64,000 nucleotides of DNA from Paenibacillus sp. V4I3 (GCF_030817215.1 NZ_JAUSZA010000001.1:4562501-4626500); one strand, 5' to 3'. Counted from the first letter of the stretch, positions 36,303-45,158 are shown. Numbers and translations: made by a program. Notes: generated from the sequence alone by a model not told the origin.

Positions 36303-36378
36303 TACAGCACCGCTTTCTGTTATTTTCATGTTGTTGAGCCCATTATAAACTTATTTTTGTTAAATGAAAAATTGAGAC

Positions 36379-37269
36379 TTATTCTTGGTACCATGGGTTC
36401 AAATGTATAAGCACTTCAACAACATCGCTATGTTGTTTCATGATGGATTTCTTGATAGCACGGGAGATATCATGACCTTGTTGAATCGTCAGCTCACCGT
36501 GAATCGCAACCCTGGCATCCACTAAAATGTAATGACCGTGCTCTCTTGCGCGAATACGATCAATTCTTTTCACCTGTGGAACCGCTTGTATTAACAGCGT
36601 ATACTGGTGCAGCTTTTGTTGATCCACTGTTTTCTCCATCAGGACATCAAAGGCTTCCTTGCCCATTTCCACAGCTAATTTCAAAACCAATAATGAAACG
36701 ATAATTCCCGCCGCTGCATCTCCGTAGGATAACCAGAGTATGTTATAAGTTTTACCAACAAAGGCCAATCCAATTCCAATAACTGCCGCCAGTGAGGCGT
36801 AGACATCGGCCAAGTGATCCTTGGCTGTTGCAATTAGCCCCTTACTGTTCGTTCTGCTGCCAATCCGCATCGTATATACATAGAGGACGTATTTCCAAAC
36901 CATAGACACAGCTGCTGCAATAAAGGCAATTAAGCTAGGTGTTAGAGGATCGTGGAAAAATGCGGCTGTCGAATGATAAGCAATATAAATAGCAGCTAAC
37001 GCAAGGATAAAAGCTACAAATCCAGAACCTAACACCTCTGCTTTGCCATGGCCATAGGGATGGTCTTCATCGGCTGGAAGTTTGGAAATTTGCATTGCAC
37101 TAAGTGCAGCGATCGTGGCGATAATATCACCTGCGTTATGAACCCCATCAGCTAATAAAACCTCACTATGAAACAGCAAACCAATGACGATTTTCATGAT
37201 GGTGAGAATGATATTGCTGATTAAGGATAGCCATATCGCCCAAAATGATGATTTGTTGTCGTTGTTCAT
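36379..37269 (-). CDS. cation diffusion facilitator (CDF) metal exporter
   Basis: About 296 residues: six membrane segments, with metal-site residues in LLADGVHNAGDIIAT and ADEDHPYGHGKAEVLGSG, and DHLADVYASLAAVIG in the fifth helix, then a cytoplasmic domain with LVDARVAIHGELTIQQGHDISRAIK. CDF proteins export Zn, Mn, Fe or related ions in exchange for protons. The metal cannot be fixed from sequence alone; the DxxxD pattern is seen in manganese exporters as well. ATG 37269 follows GGAGGAGG. A terminator-like hairpin lies in its leader. Confidence 0.9.
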   Translation of the reverse strand: MNNDNKSSFWAIWLSLISNIILTIMKIVIGLLFHSEVLLADGVHNAGDIIATIAALSAMQISKLPADEDHPYGHGKAEVLGSGFVAFILALAAIYIAYHSTAAFFHDPLTPSLIAFIAAAVSMVWKYVLYVYTMRIGSRTNSKGLIATAKDHLADVYASLAAVIGIGLAFVGKTYNILWLSYGDAAAGIIVSLLVLKLAVEMGKEAFDVLMEKTVDQQKLHQYTLLIQAVPQVKRIDRIRAREHGHYILVDARVAIHGELTIQQGHDISRAIKKSIMKQHSDVVEVLIHLNPWYQE

Positions 37270-37304
37270 CAATGATGACCTCCTCCAGAAGTGTTTCCCC
37301 AAGG

Positions 37305-37337
37305 AAAAAAAATCCCTTGACCAAGGGTCAAGGGATT
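37305..37337 (-). terminator. terminator-like hairpin in the leader of the CDF gene
   Basis: On the minus strand AATCCCTTGACC pairs perfectly with GGTCAAGGGATT (12 bp, 3-base loop) and is followed by eight T residues, then the ribosome binding site and ATG of the CDF gene. No gene ends here on this strand, so the hairpin most likely attenuates the exporter transcript. The leader ahead of it is too short for a yybP-ykoY aptamer. Confidence 0.7.
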
Positions 37338-37505
37338 AGCTTCATTTTTGTATGGGAATCTAGCAAATTATTATAGGGCATGTTCAACACTTCACTTTAC
37401 ACAAATATCTTTGTATAATACCACACATAGCAGCAATTAACAAACCACTTTTCCTTCGCCTATTCGTAGGTAAAGAAAAGATGGAAGGGGAGCAGAAATA
37501 GATCT

Positions 37506-38147
37506 ATGTTAAAGCCTTGGTTGATTGAAATTGAACACCAATTGCTCCCGAGTCTGGAGCTTTACAGTAAACAACCTTACGATCCTATTGTTGTACACTA
37601 TATACCTAAGCCATGGAAGCTAGTTGGTTCTGGTAATTATGCAGCCGTACTTGCGCATCCGAATTACCCTGAGGTCGTTGTTAAAGTATATGCGCCAGGC
37701 AGACCGGGAATTGGGGAGGAAAAGGAAGTATACAGACGTCTAGGGAAACATCCCGCATTTTCAGAATGCTTGCATGCGGGGGATAATTATTTGGTATTGC
37801 GCCGTTTGACTGGAGTTACTTTATACAAATGCTTACATCGAGGGCTTCCGATTCCACGACAAGTCATTATAGACATAGATGAAGCACTCGCTTACGCAGT
37901 TAGCAGGGGCTTAAATCCTCATGACGTACATGGGAAAAATGTGATGATGAAAGATGGCAGAGGATTAGTAGTCGACGTGTCTGACTTTATGAAAAGTGAA
38001 TATTGTCCCATGTGGGACGATCTCAAAAATGCGTATGATCGTTTCTATTATCCGTGGGTGCGTAAAATGCCCATTCCCGACTTTGCTTTGAATGTTGTTC
38101 GGAGAAGCTATCGCAAATGGAAGAAATACCGCAGAAAGAGCAATTAA
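37506..38147 (+). CDS. atypical serine/threonine protein kinase-like protein (YrzF-like)
   Basis: 213 residues. Kinase features are the glycine loop LVGSGNYAAVLAHP, lysine in VVVKVY, and HDVHGKNVMM in place of the HRD-K-N catalytic loop. VDVSDF follows in the position of the metal-binding DFG. This resembles small kinases of the Bud32/RIO/YrzF type. The target is unknown. GGAAGGGGAG lies somewhat far (14 bases) from the ATG. The HPr-like gene follows after 31 bases, so the two may share a transcript. Confidence 0.7.
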   Translation: MLKPWLIEIEHQLLPSLELYSKQPYDPIVVHYIPKPWKLVGSGNYAAVLAHPNYPEVVVKVYAPGRPGIGEEKEVYRRLGKHPAFSECLHAGDNYLVLRRLTGVTLYKCLHRGLPIPRQVIIDIDEALAYAVSRGLNPHDVHGKNVMMKDGRGLVVDVSDFMKSEYCPMWDDLKNAYDRFYYPWVRKMPIPDFALNVVRRSYRKWKKYRRKSN

Positions 38148-38178
38148 ACCGAAATTTATAGAAAAGGAAGGTTTGTTT

Positions 38179-38448
38179 ATGAGAGTACATGAATTTGAGA
38201 TCCTTTCAGATCTACAACGAGGCGATCTATCGGCCATCTCTGCAAAGTCTTCTCATTTTATTTCGGACATTACGATAGACTTTGAGCTTGATCATAAGCA
38301 CCACATTGTGGATGTAAAAAGCCTACTGGGCATGCTTCTAGTCCCGATCAAAGCTGGAACATCACTTCGTTTGCTCACAAAAGGCAAAGATGAGGAAGAG
38401 GCCATGCACTTTATGTTTGATTTATTTGAGCCATACCGAGGAGATTAA
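38179..38448 (+). CDS. HPr-family protein lacking the active-site histidine (Crh-like)
   Basis: 89 residues. The C-terminal part VDVKSLLGMLLVPIKAGTSLRLLTKGKDEEEAMHFM closely follows HPr, including the Ser corresponding to regulatory Ser46 in KSLLG. In an ungapped alignment back from SDI, the place of His15 is taken by Gln in LQRGD, as in Crh. A four-residue insertion precedes the KS motif. It therefore probably cannot carry phosphate in sugar uptake but could be phosphorylated by HPr kinase. GGAAGG precedes ATG 38179. Confidence 0.75.
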   Translation: MRVHEFEILSDLQRGDLSAISAKSSHFISDITIDFELDHKHHIVDVKSLLGMLLVPIKAGTSLRLLTKGKDEEEAMHFMFDLFEPYRGD

Positions 38449-38577
38449 TTACTGGGCACAATATTTGACCCTATTCTCACAAGATTGGATAGAGAATGTC
38501 CCTAAGAAAAGGGATAAAATAAAGCGTAACAAGGTAGCTATACGCAATTTAGGAATGATATTGGAGGAATGTGCGAG

Positions 38578-39612
38578 ATGAGTAAGTATCACATCGTGGT
38601 CGTTGGTTGCGGCAGCATGGCGAATGTATGGGTTGAGTATATGTTAAAACGTGAGGATAGCGACATTGTCGCGCTTGTTGATATTAAGACGGAATTCGCA
38701 CAAGCAATGGCCGACCGCCATGGTCTTACCTGCGGCGTCTACACCAATCTGGAGCAAGCTATTCAGGAAAGCGGTGCTAATCTGGTGCTGGACATCACGA
38801 TTCCGTCCAGTCATTTCCAGGTGTGCGGTACAGCACTCAGGCAGGGATGTGACGTCTTCGGTGAGAAGCCGATGGCCGCCACGATGGCGGAAGCGCGGGA
38901 GCTAGTGCAGCTGGCGGAGCGGACGGGAAGATCCTTCTCCGTCATGCAGAACCGTCGCTACGACGCGAACATCCGCGCACTGCGGGAGATTATTAACGCG
39001 GGCACGATCGGCCGCGTTGGTTATGTCGGCGCCGATTTCTTTTTGGGGCCGCATTTTGGGGGCTTTCGCGAAGCGATGGAAAGCCCGCTCATTCTAGACA
39101 TGGCGATCCATTCTTTCGATCAGGCTCGGTTTATTACTGGGGCAGACCCCGTTTCGGTGTACTGCCAGGAATTCAACCCGCCTGGCTCGTGGTACGCCGG
39201 GAATGCCTCTGCGATCTGCATCTATGAGCTGTCAGACGGCTCTGTGTTCTGTTACCGCGGCTCCTGGTGCGCGGAAGGGGCGCCGACCTCTTGGGAGGCG
39301 GCTTGGCGTGTGACTGGCGAGCAGGGCACTGCTCTGTGGGACGGAAGCGGCGCACCATACGCCGAGATCGTCGCCGCCGGCGACCAAGCCGGCAAGTTCA
39401 TCCGCGACTACACGAGAGTGGACGCGGATGTGAACTGGCCCGGCAGCAGCGGCCACGCCGGCAGTCTGGACGAGATGTTCGCGGCGCTGGAAGAAGGCCG
39501 CCGCGCGGAGACGGACTGCCGCGACAACATCAAGAGCATGGCGATGGTGCTTGGTGCCCTCGATAGTGCAAAGCTTGGCCAGAAGGTTGATCTGAGGAAC
39601 TACTGGAACTAA
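38578..39612 (+). CDS. Gfo/Idh/MocA family oxidoreductase
   Basis: 344 residues. NAD(P) loop VVVGCGSMANVWVEYM, GEKPMAATMAEARELV at about residue 100, and SPLILDMAIHSFDQARFITG in the C-terminal domain. It probably acts on a sugar or inositol. ATG 38578 lies 10 bases after GGAGG; ATG 38569 is too close. GC content rises along the gene, from 25 of 60 bases at 38641-38700 to 41 of 60 at 39481-39540, unlike its neighbours. It has no evident operon partner. Confidence 0.88.
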   Translation: MSKYHIVVVGCGSMANVWVEYMLKREDSDIVALVDIKTEFAQAMADRHGLTCGVYTNLEQAIQESGANLVLDITIPSSHFQVCGTALRQGCDVFGEKPMAATMAEARELVQLAERTGRSFSVMQNRRYDANIRALREIINAGTIGRVGYVGADFFLGPHFGGFREAMESPLILDMAIHSFDQARFITGADPVSVYCQEFNPPGSWYAGNASAICIYELSDGSVFCYRGSWCAEGAPTSWEAAWRVTGEQGTALWDGSGAPYAEIVAAGDQAGKFIRDYTRVDADVNWPGSSGHAGSLDEMFAALEEGRRAETDCRDNIKSMAMVLGALDSAKLGQKVDLRNYWN

Positions 39613-39767
39613 GGACGCTTGTGTGCTGTTCCCGCAAGTTGACAGAGGAACTTGTTGATTATAAAAATCAACCTTAAGAGGCCCGAGCCGGCAGGATTCT
39701 CTTTAATGCATTTCATAAAGAATCGCCCAACTCGGCGAATTCTAAATCCCTATCGTGCAAAAAATCA

Positions 39768-39807
39768 AAGAAGAGGTTAAACAGAATGTCCTGTTTAACC
39801 TCTTCTT
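39768..39807. terminator. bidirectional terminator
   Basis: AAGAAGAGGTTAAACAG pairs perfectly with CTGTTTAACCTCTTCTT (17 bp) around a 6-base loop. It serves the yitT-like gene from the right and probably the oxidoreductase from the left. Confidence 0.85.
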
Positions 39808-39818
39808 GCTATTTCCCT

Positions 39819-40715
39819 TTAATGAATATCTTTCTTTTTAAATCTTCCGCCTTTTACATCATGGATATTGCCTATGGCAAGGAAAGCTTTAGGATCCAAT
39901 TCGTCCAAGATGGACTTTAGCTTGGCTTCTTCCAGTCGGGTGATGACGCTGAAGATCACTTTCTTGTCATCTCCTGTAAATGCGCCTTCACCCATAAGGT
40001 AGGTTACGCCGCGCCCAAGTCGGGATGTTATAGTTTCGCCAATTTTGTCGGATTCATCACTGATAATCCAGACAGCTTTGGATTGATCGAGGCCTTCGAT
40101 GGTGATATCAATCATTTTGAAGGCAATGTAATACGCAATGAGCGAGTACATCGCATGATCCCAACCGAAGACAAAGCCTGCGCTGGCGAGAATAAAGAAG
40201 TTGAAAAACATAACGATTTCGCCGACCGAGAATGGCGATTTTTTACTAAATACAATGGCTACAATTTCTGTTCCATCGAGCGAACCGCCTGAGCGAATTA
40301 CTAATCCTACACCGATACCAAGTATGATTCCACCGAAAACTGCGGCTAGCAAAGGATCGATGGTAATCGCTTGTACCGGATGCAGTAGAGAGGTTCCTAC
40401 GGACATAAGGACAACAGAGAACAAGGTAGAAATGGCAAATGTTTTGCCGATTTGTTTGTAACCTAAAAGTAAGAAGGGTAAATTCAAAATAACGAGAAAT
40501 ACGCCTAATGGGATTTTTGTTAAATGAGAGACGATGATTGAAATCCCTACAACGCCGCCATCAATAATATTGTTGGGGACTAAGAAAATTTCCAAACCAA
40601 TAGAAAATAAGGCAGATCCAACGAGCATGAAAAAAATTCTACGTATAAATTTAATGCGGGTTATTTTTTGATGTTGGGAGCGTGCGTGTTCAGCTCCAGC
40701 CGATAAGTTTGACAT
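39819..40715 (-). CDS. YitT family membrane protein
   Basis: About 298 residues: an N-terminal block of five to six membrane segments (GSALFSIGLEIFLVPNNIIDGGVVGISI; SGGSLDGTEIVAI) characteristic of YitT, followed by a DUF2179 domain (GRGVTYLMGEGAFTGDDKKVIFSVITRLE). The role is unproven; some relatives are discussed as transporters. ATG 40715 follows AGAGGAA. The upstream membrane-protein gene overlaps its start by 26 bases, so the two are coupled. Confidence 0.88.
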   Translation of the reverse strand: MSNLSAGAEHARSQHQKITRIKFIRRIFFMLVGSALFSIGLEIFLVPNNIIDGGVVGISIIVSHLTKIPLGVFLVILNLPFLLLGYKQIGKTFAISTLFSVVLMSVGTSLLHPVQAITIDPLLAAVFGGIILGIGVGLVIRSGGSLDGTEIVAIVFSKKSPFSVGEIVMFFNFFILASAGFVFGWDHAMYSLIAYYIAFKMIDITIEGLDQSKAVWIISDESDKIGETITSRLGRGVTYLMGEGAFTGDDKKVIFSVITRLEEAKLKSILDELDPKAFLAIGNIHDVKGGRFKKKDIH

Positions 40716-41133
40716 GAAGGATTCCTCTTTTCCACATTTCATTCAGTTGGGTTCTAATGAAAAATGAAGGAATGAGGCCCGTGTAACCCGATGTGAATTT
40801 GAGAAAAGCTAATAAGATACCTTTTAATATCTCCCATATTTTGGATAATATAAAAATGATAAAAACAACAAATACAGTCATCTCATATTGTTTATCATAA
40901 TCTTCGTGTCTTTGAATCTTGTCTTCATGGGCTTGTATTGTTTCTTTGGTAGGCGGTTGATCTTGAACGGTTAAGACATGGGTCGTATTGGATAGAACGA
41001 GTATATCAGTATCGGTAGAATAGTGATGTGAAATTGGCGGTGTCAAAGGAAATACGAACAACCCAAGAATGATCCAGACCAAAATCGTCCATTGCCATTT
41101 ATGTTTAAAATGAGGCAGGAGCAATTCCTCCAA
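40690..41133 (-). CDS. membrane protein with two hydrophobic segments, unknown family
   Basis: About 147 residues with one hydrophobic helix near the N-terminus (WTILVWIILGLFVFPL), a polar extracytoplasmic stretch of 50 residues and a second hydrophobic stretch (MTVFVVFIIFILSKIWEILKGILLAFL). The start is unclear: TTG 41133 overlaps the GGAGG, and the codon at ideal spacing is CTG (six codons in). The end overlaps the YitT gene start. I do not recognise the family. Confidence 0.55.
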   Translation of the reverse strand: MEELLLPHFKHKWQWTILVWIILGLFVFPLTPPISHHYSTDTDILVLSNTTHVLTVQDQPPTKETIQAHEDKIQRHEDYDKQYEMTVFVVFIIFILSKIWEILKGILLAFLKFTSGYTGLIPSFFIRTQLNEMWKRGILHVKLIGWS

Positions 41134-41312
41134 TCATGATTTGCAACCAAATTTGCTTGAATTGTAGCACTTCAGTTCCACTGAGTCAAACCTGAAAGCG
41201 GTATCTTTTTTATTTTCAAATCATGAACAGCGTGATAAGATTGGTGTGTATTTGTGAAGTCACTCTTGTAAGCGTATTCAATATACACGCCTTCACCAAC
41301 TCCTTCAAACGC

Positions 41313-41343
41313 TTGACCTTAACCTAAGGTTAAGGTTTATTCT
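41313..41343 (+). promoter_or_regulatory. MerR-type promoter with 19-bp spacer and 21-bp palindrome
   Basis: TTGACC (41313-41318) and TATTCT (41338-41343) are 19 bp apart. The spacer is filled by a palindrome, ACCTTAACC-TAA-GGTTAAGGT (41316-41336), with perfect 10-bp arms around one central base. This long-spacer, dyad-in-spacer layout is the hallmark of promoters activated by MerR-family regulators. No merR gene is in the window. It drives the methyltransferase at 41370. Confidence 0.75.
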
Positions 41344-41369
41344 TAGAAAAACTTGAAGGAGGAATAAGC

Positions 41370-42065
41370 ATGTCTCGAGACAATAACATTTATCAAGATA
41401 ACACAGAAACATACGACCTATTAATTAGTAAGCAACCAAATTTAGCAAAGGTGATTCATGAGATAAGGCCTTACGAGCATTTGGATGTGGTGGACTTAGG
41501 GGCAGGAACGGGAAGGCTTTCCATGTTTCTGGCCGCAGATGCCAATTCACTTTGGTGCTTGGATAGTTCCAAAGCCATGCTGAGTGTGTTAGAAAAAAAG
41601 TTAACGACATTATCTAGTAAAACTAACTGGCGAACGATTATTTCCGACCATAGAGCACTGCCAATTGAGGACGCTAGCAAGGATCTCGTCGTAGCAGGGT
41701 GGAGCTTATGTTATCTAGCTAGCTCGAATAATGAGGGTTGGGAGTATAATTTGAAACAAATGATGTCTGAAATTAGACGGATTCTTAGACCAGACGGAAC
41801 GGTGATTATTCTGGAGACTTTGGGAACGGGGTTTGTGGAACCGACGAGATATGATTATTTGGCTCCCTATTATCAGTTATTAGAAACCGAATATGGGTTT
41901 GAACACACCTCACTAGCCACCGATTATAAGTTCAAAGATGTGAATGAGGCTGCGCAGTTAACCTCGTATTTCTTTGGAGAGGATTTCGGAAATCAAGTAA
42001 GGGCAAATAATTGGCATGTGGTACCTGAGTATGCTGGTATTTGGTATAAGCACTTCAATTATTAG
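41370..42065 (+). CDS. class I SAM-dependent methyltransferase
   Basis: 231 residues with the SAM motif VVDLGAGTGRLSMFLA, LWCLDSSKAMLSVLE, and DLVVAGWSLCYLASS, followed by MMSEIRRILRPDGTVIILETLGTG. The substrate is unknown. AAGGAGG precedes the ATG. The MerR-type promoter directly upstream suggests induction by a drug, toxin or stress signal, so the enzyme may modify such a compound; this is inference. Confidence 0.87.
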   Translation: MSRDNNIYQDNTETYDLLISKQPNLAKVIHEIRPYEHLDVVDLGAGTGRLSMFLAADANSLWCLDSSKAMLSVLEKKLTTLSSKTNWRTIISDHRALPIEDASKDLVVAGWSLCYLASSNNEGWEYNLKQMMSEIRRILRPDGTVIILETLGTGFVEPTRYDYLAPYYQLLETEYGFEHTSLATDYKFKDVNEAAQLTSYFFGEDFGNQVRANNWHVVPEYAGIWYKHFNY

Positions 42066-42188
42066 CACCAAAAATTATCGTAATAACTTATAGTAGACAA
42101 TTTTCCATGGATATAGTCCAATAGACCTATAGTGTTTGTGAAACGATTGGTTTAGAAAAATGATCCAGCATCCTTGGGGGGAGTTTGC

Positions 42189-44114
42189 ATGTTGAGGATC
42201 TTATTACAGAAAAACAATTGGATGCGGTATGTGATAGCAGGCATCGTTTCTTTATGTTTATACATCGGTTTAACTCACATCATCACCGTTGAAGGAGCCG
42301 ACAATAATCCGCGATTCATGATGCTTCGGTTAGAGGACATAGGTCCTGGTGGCTATTATAGTACACCTGAAGGGCTCGGAAAGCTAAGAGCCGTCTTTGA
42401 CTATTTGCATCAGCAGCATGTTCACTACAGTATGGCGGTCGTCCCGCGTTGGATCAATATAAGTCAAGACGGTACACGTTATGATCGTGCTATCGATCAA
42501 TTGGATAACGAGTATATTCAAGCTTTTGATCGAGTTCTACGCGACGCTGTGGAGCATGGCGGATCTATCGGCATGCATGGCTATACCCATCAGGTGGGAG
42601 ATGTTTTTCGTGAGGATGGACATCAAGCCTCGGGTATAGGCAACGAATTTAATGTCTTAGATAAACCTGAAACTGCGACTACTGCTTTTGCGGAACAGCG
42701 TGTTCAAGAAGGTTACCGCCGTTTTCGCCTTGCTAATTTATCGCCTCATTTCTGGGAAGCGCCGCATTATCATACAACGCCAGAACAGGATAAGGTGTTT
42801 CGTTCTTATTTTGGCCTCTTTTATCAACCAGATGTTACGATCGATTCCAACCCACCTGCAGCTCAATATAGGAATACTCAAAATAAGGGCTTTGGCAATA
42901 CGTCGTTTGGTAATGTATTCGTTCCGACAACACTTTCTTATATACCTAGTGGGAAAGATGAGAAGTTTATTCTTAATCAAATGGGGAAAACAGAGCGAAT
43001 TAACTCTTTTTTCTATCATCCTTTTTTGGAGTTCAGCCATCTGGTGCCGGTCGTGGATGATTGGGGTGAACAGATGATGAAAGACGGTTTACCGCAATAT
43101 CAATACGCTGGTGAAAATAAAAGTGTGTTACAAAGGCTCGTCACACAAATTCACTTGAAGGGTTATCCGTTCTATTCCATACATGATTACGTTCCCTTTA
43201 CACCATCTGTGAGTCTGAAGGTTGGAAACACGAAATCTACGCTCGTACAAATTGGCAACGTAACAGGCAGGAATCAAAATGACATTGTGACATGGGATAA
43301 GAAGACCTCCAATTTGTCGGTTATTCAAGCTCAGTACAAAGGATTACGCAATGAAAACCAACCTGCACCACAGGTTTGGGCGTCCTTACCGTATGCAGAT
43401 GGCTCATCATTTACACTTAATGGGATGAATGATCGGAATAAAAAGGGTCTTTGGGTCGTTCGACCTTCCGGCAAGCTTGAGAGCTACTCTTCAAATGGGA
43501 CTACGTTCGCGCAACAACAAATTTGGACGATTCCGGCTAAACGTTGGTACGATTTGTATGAATTGCGTCAGCCCAATGGGGACTGTATCCTTACTGGTCA
43601 ATCGCAAGATCGAAGTCAACTTCTAGGTGTCTATATGCATGGAGGAAAAGTTAAAGAAATTAAGCCCTACACGTTCAGGTCAACTTCTTCAAGGGATCTA
43701 CTTGTGAGAAATTTACGAAATGAGGACAGCCAGCGCTTGTTTTTATTTAAAGAGAATACCTCCCAAGGCGTGGAATTTGAATTGGATACAGCGAGCATGC
43801 AATGGAAGCTTAATAAGGTATCACTTAACATTCCCGATGAGCTCGGCGGCGTCCGATTCGGTGATTTTAACGGGGATGGGAAGGAAGATATTTTGCGCTC
43901 TGACAACAAAAATTTTACGAACCGTGTGTATCTACAGACAACGGAGAATGAATACAAGCTGCTCTCGGTTTTTGGACCTTGGGGCCGAACGAATGGACGC
44001 TTAACCGTTGCTGATTTCGATGGAAACGGGAAAGTTGATATCGCGATGTTACCGAATGATGATGGCCAATTGGATGTTGCTTTGTCCTATCAGAGTCTGA
44101 ATGTTAATGAATAA
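42189..44114 (+). CDS. DUF2334 polysaccharide-deacetylase-like protein with FG-GAP repeats
   Basis: About 641 residues. A hydrophobic N-terminal anchor (VIAGIVSLCLYIGLTHIIT) is followed by the DUF2334 domain with MLRLEDIGPGGYYSTPEGLGKLRAVFDYLHQ, VHYSMAVVPRWINIS and GGSIGMHGYTHQ, related to NodB deacetylases. The C-terminal third carries FG-GAP-type repeats with calcium-loop sequences FGDFNGDGKEDIL and VADFDGNGKVDIA, forming a propeller. It likely acts on an extracellular glycan. ATG 42189 follows GGGGGGAG. Confidence 0.85.
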   Translation: MLRILLQKNNWMRYVIAGIVSLCLYIGLTHIITVEGADNNPRFMMLRLEDIGPGGYYSTPEGLGKLRAVFDYLHQQHVHYSMAVVPRWINISQDGTRYDRAIDQLDNEYIQAFDRVLRDAVEHGGSIGMHGYTHQVGDVFREDGHQASGIGNEFNVLDKPETATTAFAEQRVQEGYRRFRLANLSPHFWEAPHYHTTPEQDKVFRSYFGLFYQPDVTIDSNPPAAQYRNTQNKGFGNTSFGNVFVPTTLSYIPSGKDEKFILNQMGKTERINSFFYHPFLEFSHLVPVVDDWGEQMMKDGLPQYQYAGENKSVLQRLVTQIHLKGYPFYSIHDYVPFTPSVSLKVGNTKSTLVQIGNVTGRNQNDIVTWDKKTSNLSVIQAQYKGLRNENQPAPQVWASLPYADGSSFTLNGMNDRNKKGLWVVRPSGKLESYSSNGTTFAQQQIWTIPAKRWYDLYELRQPNGDCILTGQSQDRSQLLGVYMHGGKVKEIKPYTFRSTSSRDLLVRNLRNEDSQRLFLFKENTSQGVEFELDTASMQWKLNKVSLNIPDELGGVRFGDFNGDGKEDILRSDNKNFTNRVYLQTTENEYKLLSVFGPWGRTNGRLTVADFDGNGKVDIAMLPNDDGQLDVALSYQSLNVNE

Positions 44115-44136
44115 GAAGCAATCAAGGGGGATCATT

Positions 44137-44568
44137 TTGAGAACGCCTATTTTATATGGCTCCGTACACGTATTGTTTTATCGGAACGAAAAGGTTTTAT
44201 TATTGAAGAGGCAAAATACCGGGTTTCAAGACGGCAATTGGAGCGTTGTTGCAGGCAGGATGGATGGCGATGAAGAAGTTATCGCAGCTGCAATAAGAGA
44301 AGCGGAAGAAGAAGCTGGGGTTGTCATCAAGCCTACAGATATTGAAATCATAGGTGTTATGCATCGCAAAAATACATCGTCGGAATGGGTGGACTTCTTT
44401 CTAAGCGTACATAGCTGGCAAGGTGAGATTACGAATAAAGAGCCAGAAAAGTGCGAGCAATTGAAGTGGTTTCATTTGAAGGAGCTACCTGACAATATGG
44501 TTAACTATATTAGGGTTGCCTTAGAGAAGAAACAACCGGGACTCTGGTTTGAGAGTATAGGATGGTGA
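44137..44568 (+). CDS. Nudix hydrolase
   Basis: About 143 residues with a complete Nudix box, GRMDGDEEVIAAAIREAEEEAG (G-x5-E-x7-REVxEExG pattern). Nudix enzymes split nucleoside diphosphate linkages. TTG 44137 is six bases after AAGGGGG and is preferred; ATG 44101 would overlap the previous gene by 14 bases and has no ribosome binding site. It is followed after four bases by a GNAT gene and is probably co-transcribed with it. Confidence 0.88.
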   Translation: MRTPILYGSVHVLFYRNEKVLLLKRQNTGFQDGNWSVVAGRMDGDEEVIAAAIREAEEEAGVVIKPTDIEIIGVMHRKNTSSEWVDFFLSVHSWQGEITNKEPEKCEQLKWFHLKELPDNMVNYIRVALEKKQPGLWFESIGW

Positions 44569-44572
44569 ATAT

Positions 44573-45100
44573 ATGAGTAGAGCTAAGATCGACATTAGAA
44601 ATATTCGGGTAGAAGAAGCGAAGGACTATTGGGCGCTGCGGCTTGAGGCACTGCAAAAACATCCTGATGCATTCGGCGCTGCTTATGAAGAATCGGTCTT
44701 GCTGCCAATGGAAGAAGTGGAGAAACGAATTGGTCAGGACAGCAGCAATTATATATTGGGTGCTTTTACAACAGAAGGTCAGATTATTGGGACAGTTGGA
44801 TTTAAAAGAGAGCAAAGTCTAAAGCTGAAACATAAGGCCTTCATTTGGGGAGTATACGTATCAGAGAACTACCGCGGGCAAGGGATTGCGAAACAATTAA
44901 TGGTTGAAGTGATCCGTAGAGGGGAACAACTAGAAGGTTTGAAGCAAGTGACCCTTTGTGTGGTAACCACGAACGGAGCAGCTATTGAGCTCTACCGCAA
45001 ATTAGGCTTTGAGACGTATGGTGTTGAACGAAATGCTTTGGAATATGAGGGTCAGGGCTATGATGAGGAAATGATGGTTTACATGTATAAGGAGCAATAG
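44573..45100 (+). CDS. GNAT family N-acetyltransferase
   Basis: 175 residues. The acetyl-CoA loop is VSENYRGQGIAKQLM, followed by LCVVTTNGAAIELYRKLGFETYGVE, the classic GNAT pattern. The N-terminal segment (LRLEALQKHPDAFGAAYEE) is like that of ribosomal-protein-type acetyltransferases. The acceptor is unknown. It is the last gene of the Nudix unit and is followed by a terminator. Confidence 0.9.
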   Translation: MSRAKIDIRNIRVEEAKDYWALRLEALQKHPDAFGAAYEESVLLPMEEVEKRIGQDSSNYILGAFTTEGQIIGTVGFKREQSLKLKHKAFIWGVYVSENYRGQGIAKQLMVEVIRRGEQLEGLKQVTLCVVTTNGAAIELYRKLGFETYGVERNALEYEGQGYDEEMMVYMYKEQ

Positions 45101-45132
45101 TTTAAAATGTAATAATGATTATGCAACCAGGG

Positions 45133-45158
45133 GAGCTGCCATTGTGCGGCTCTTTTTT
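45133..45158 (+). terminator. Rho-independent terminator
   Basis: GAGCTGC pairs with GCGGCTC (one G-U pair), followed by six T residues. It ends the Nudix-GNAT unit. Confidence 0.8.

Noticed and set aside
37303-37440. Manganese (yybP-ykoY) riboswitch before the CDF exporter
   Set aside because: Only about 40 bases lie between the likely start and the terminator hairpin, too short for the aptamer, and its conserved loops are not visible.
39267-39566. Arg-rich overlapping frame in the Gfo/Idh/MocA gene
   Set aside because: A shadow frame caused by high GC content; the main frame has all family motifs.
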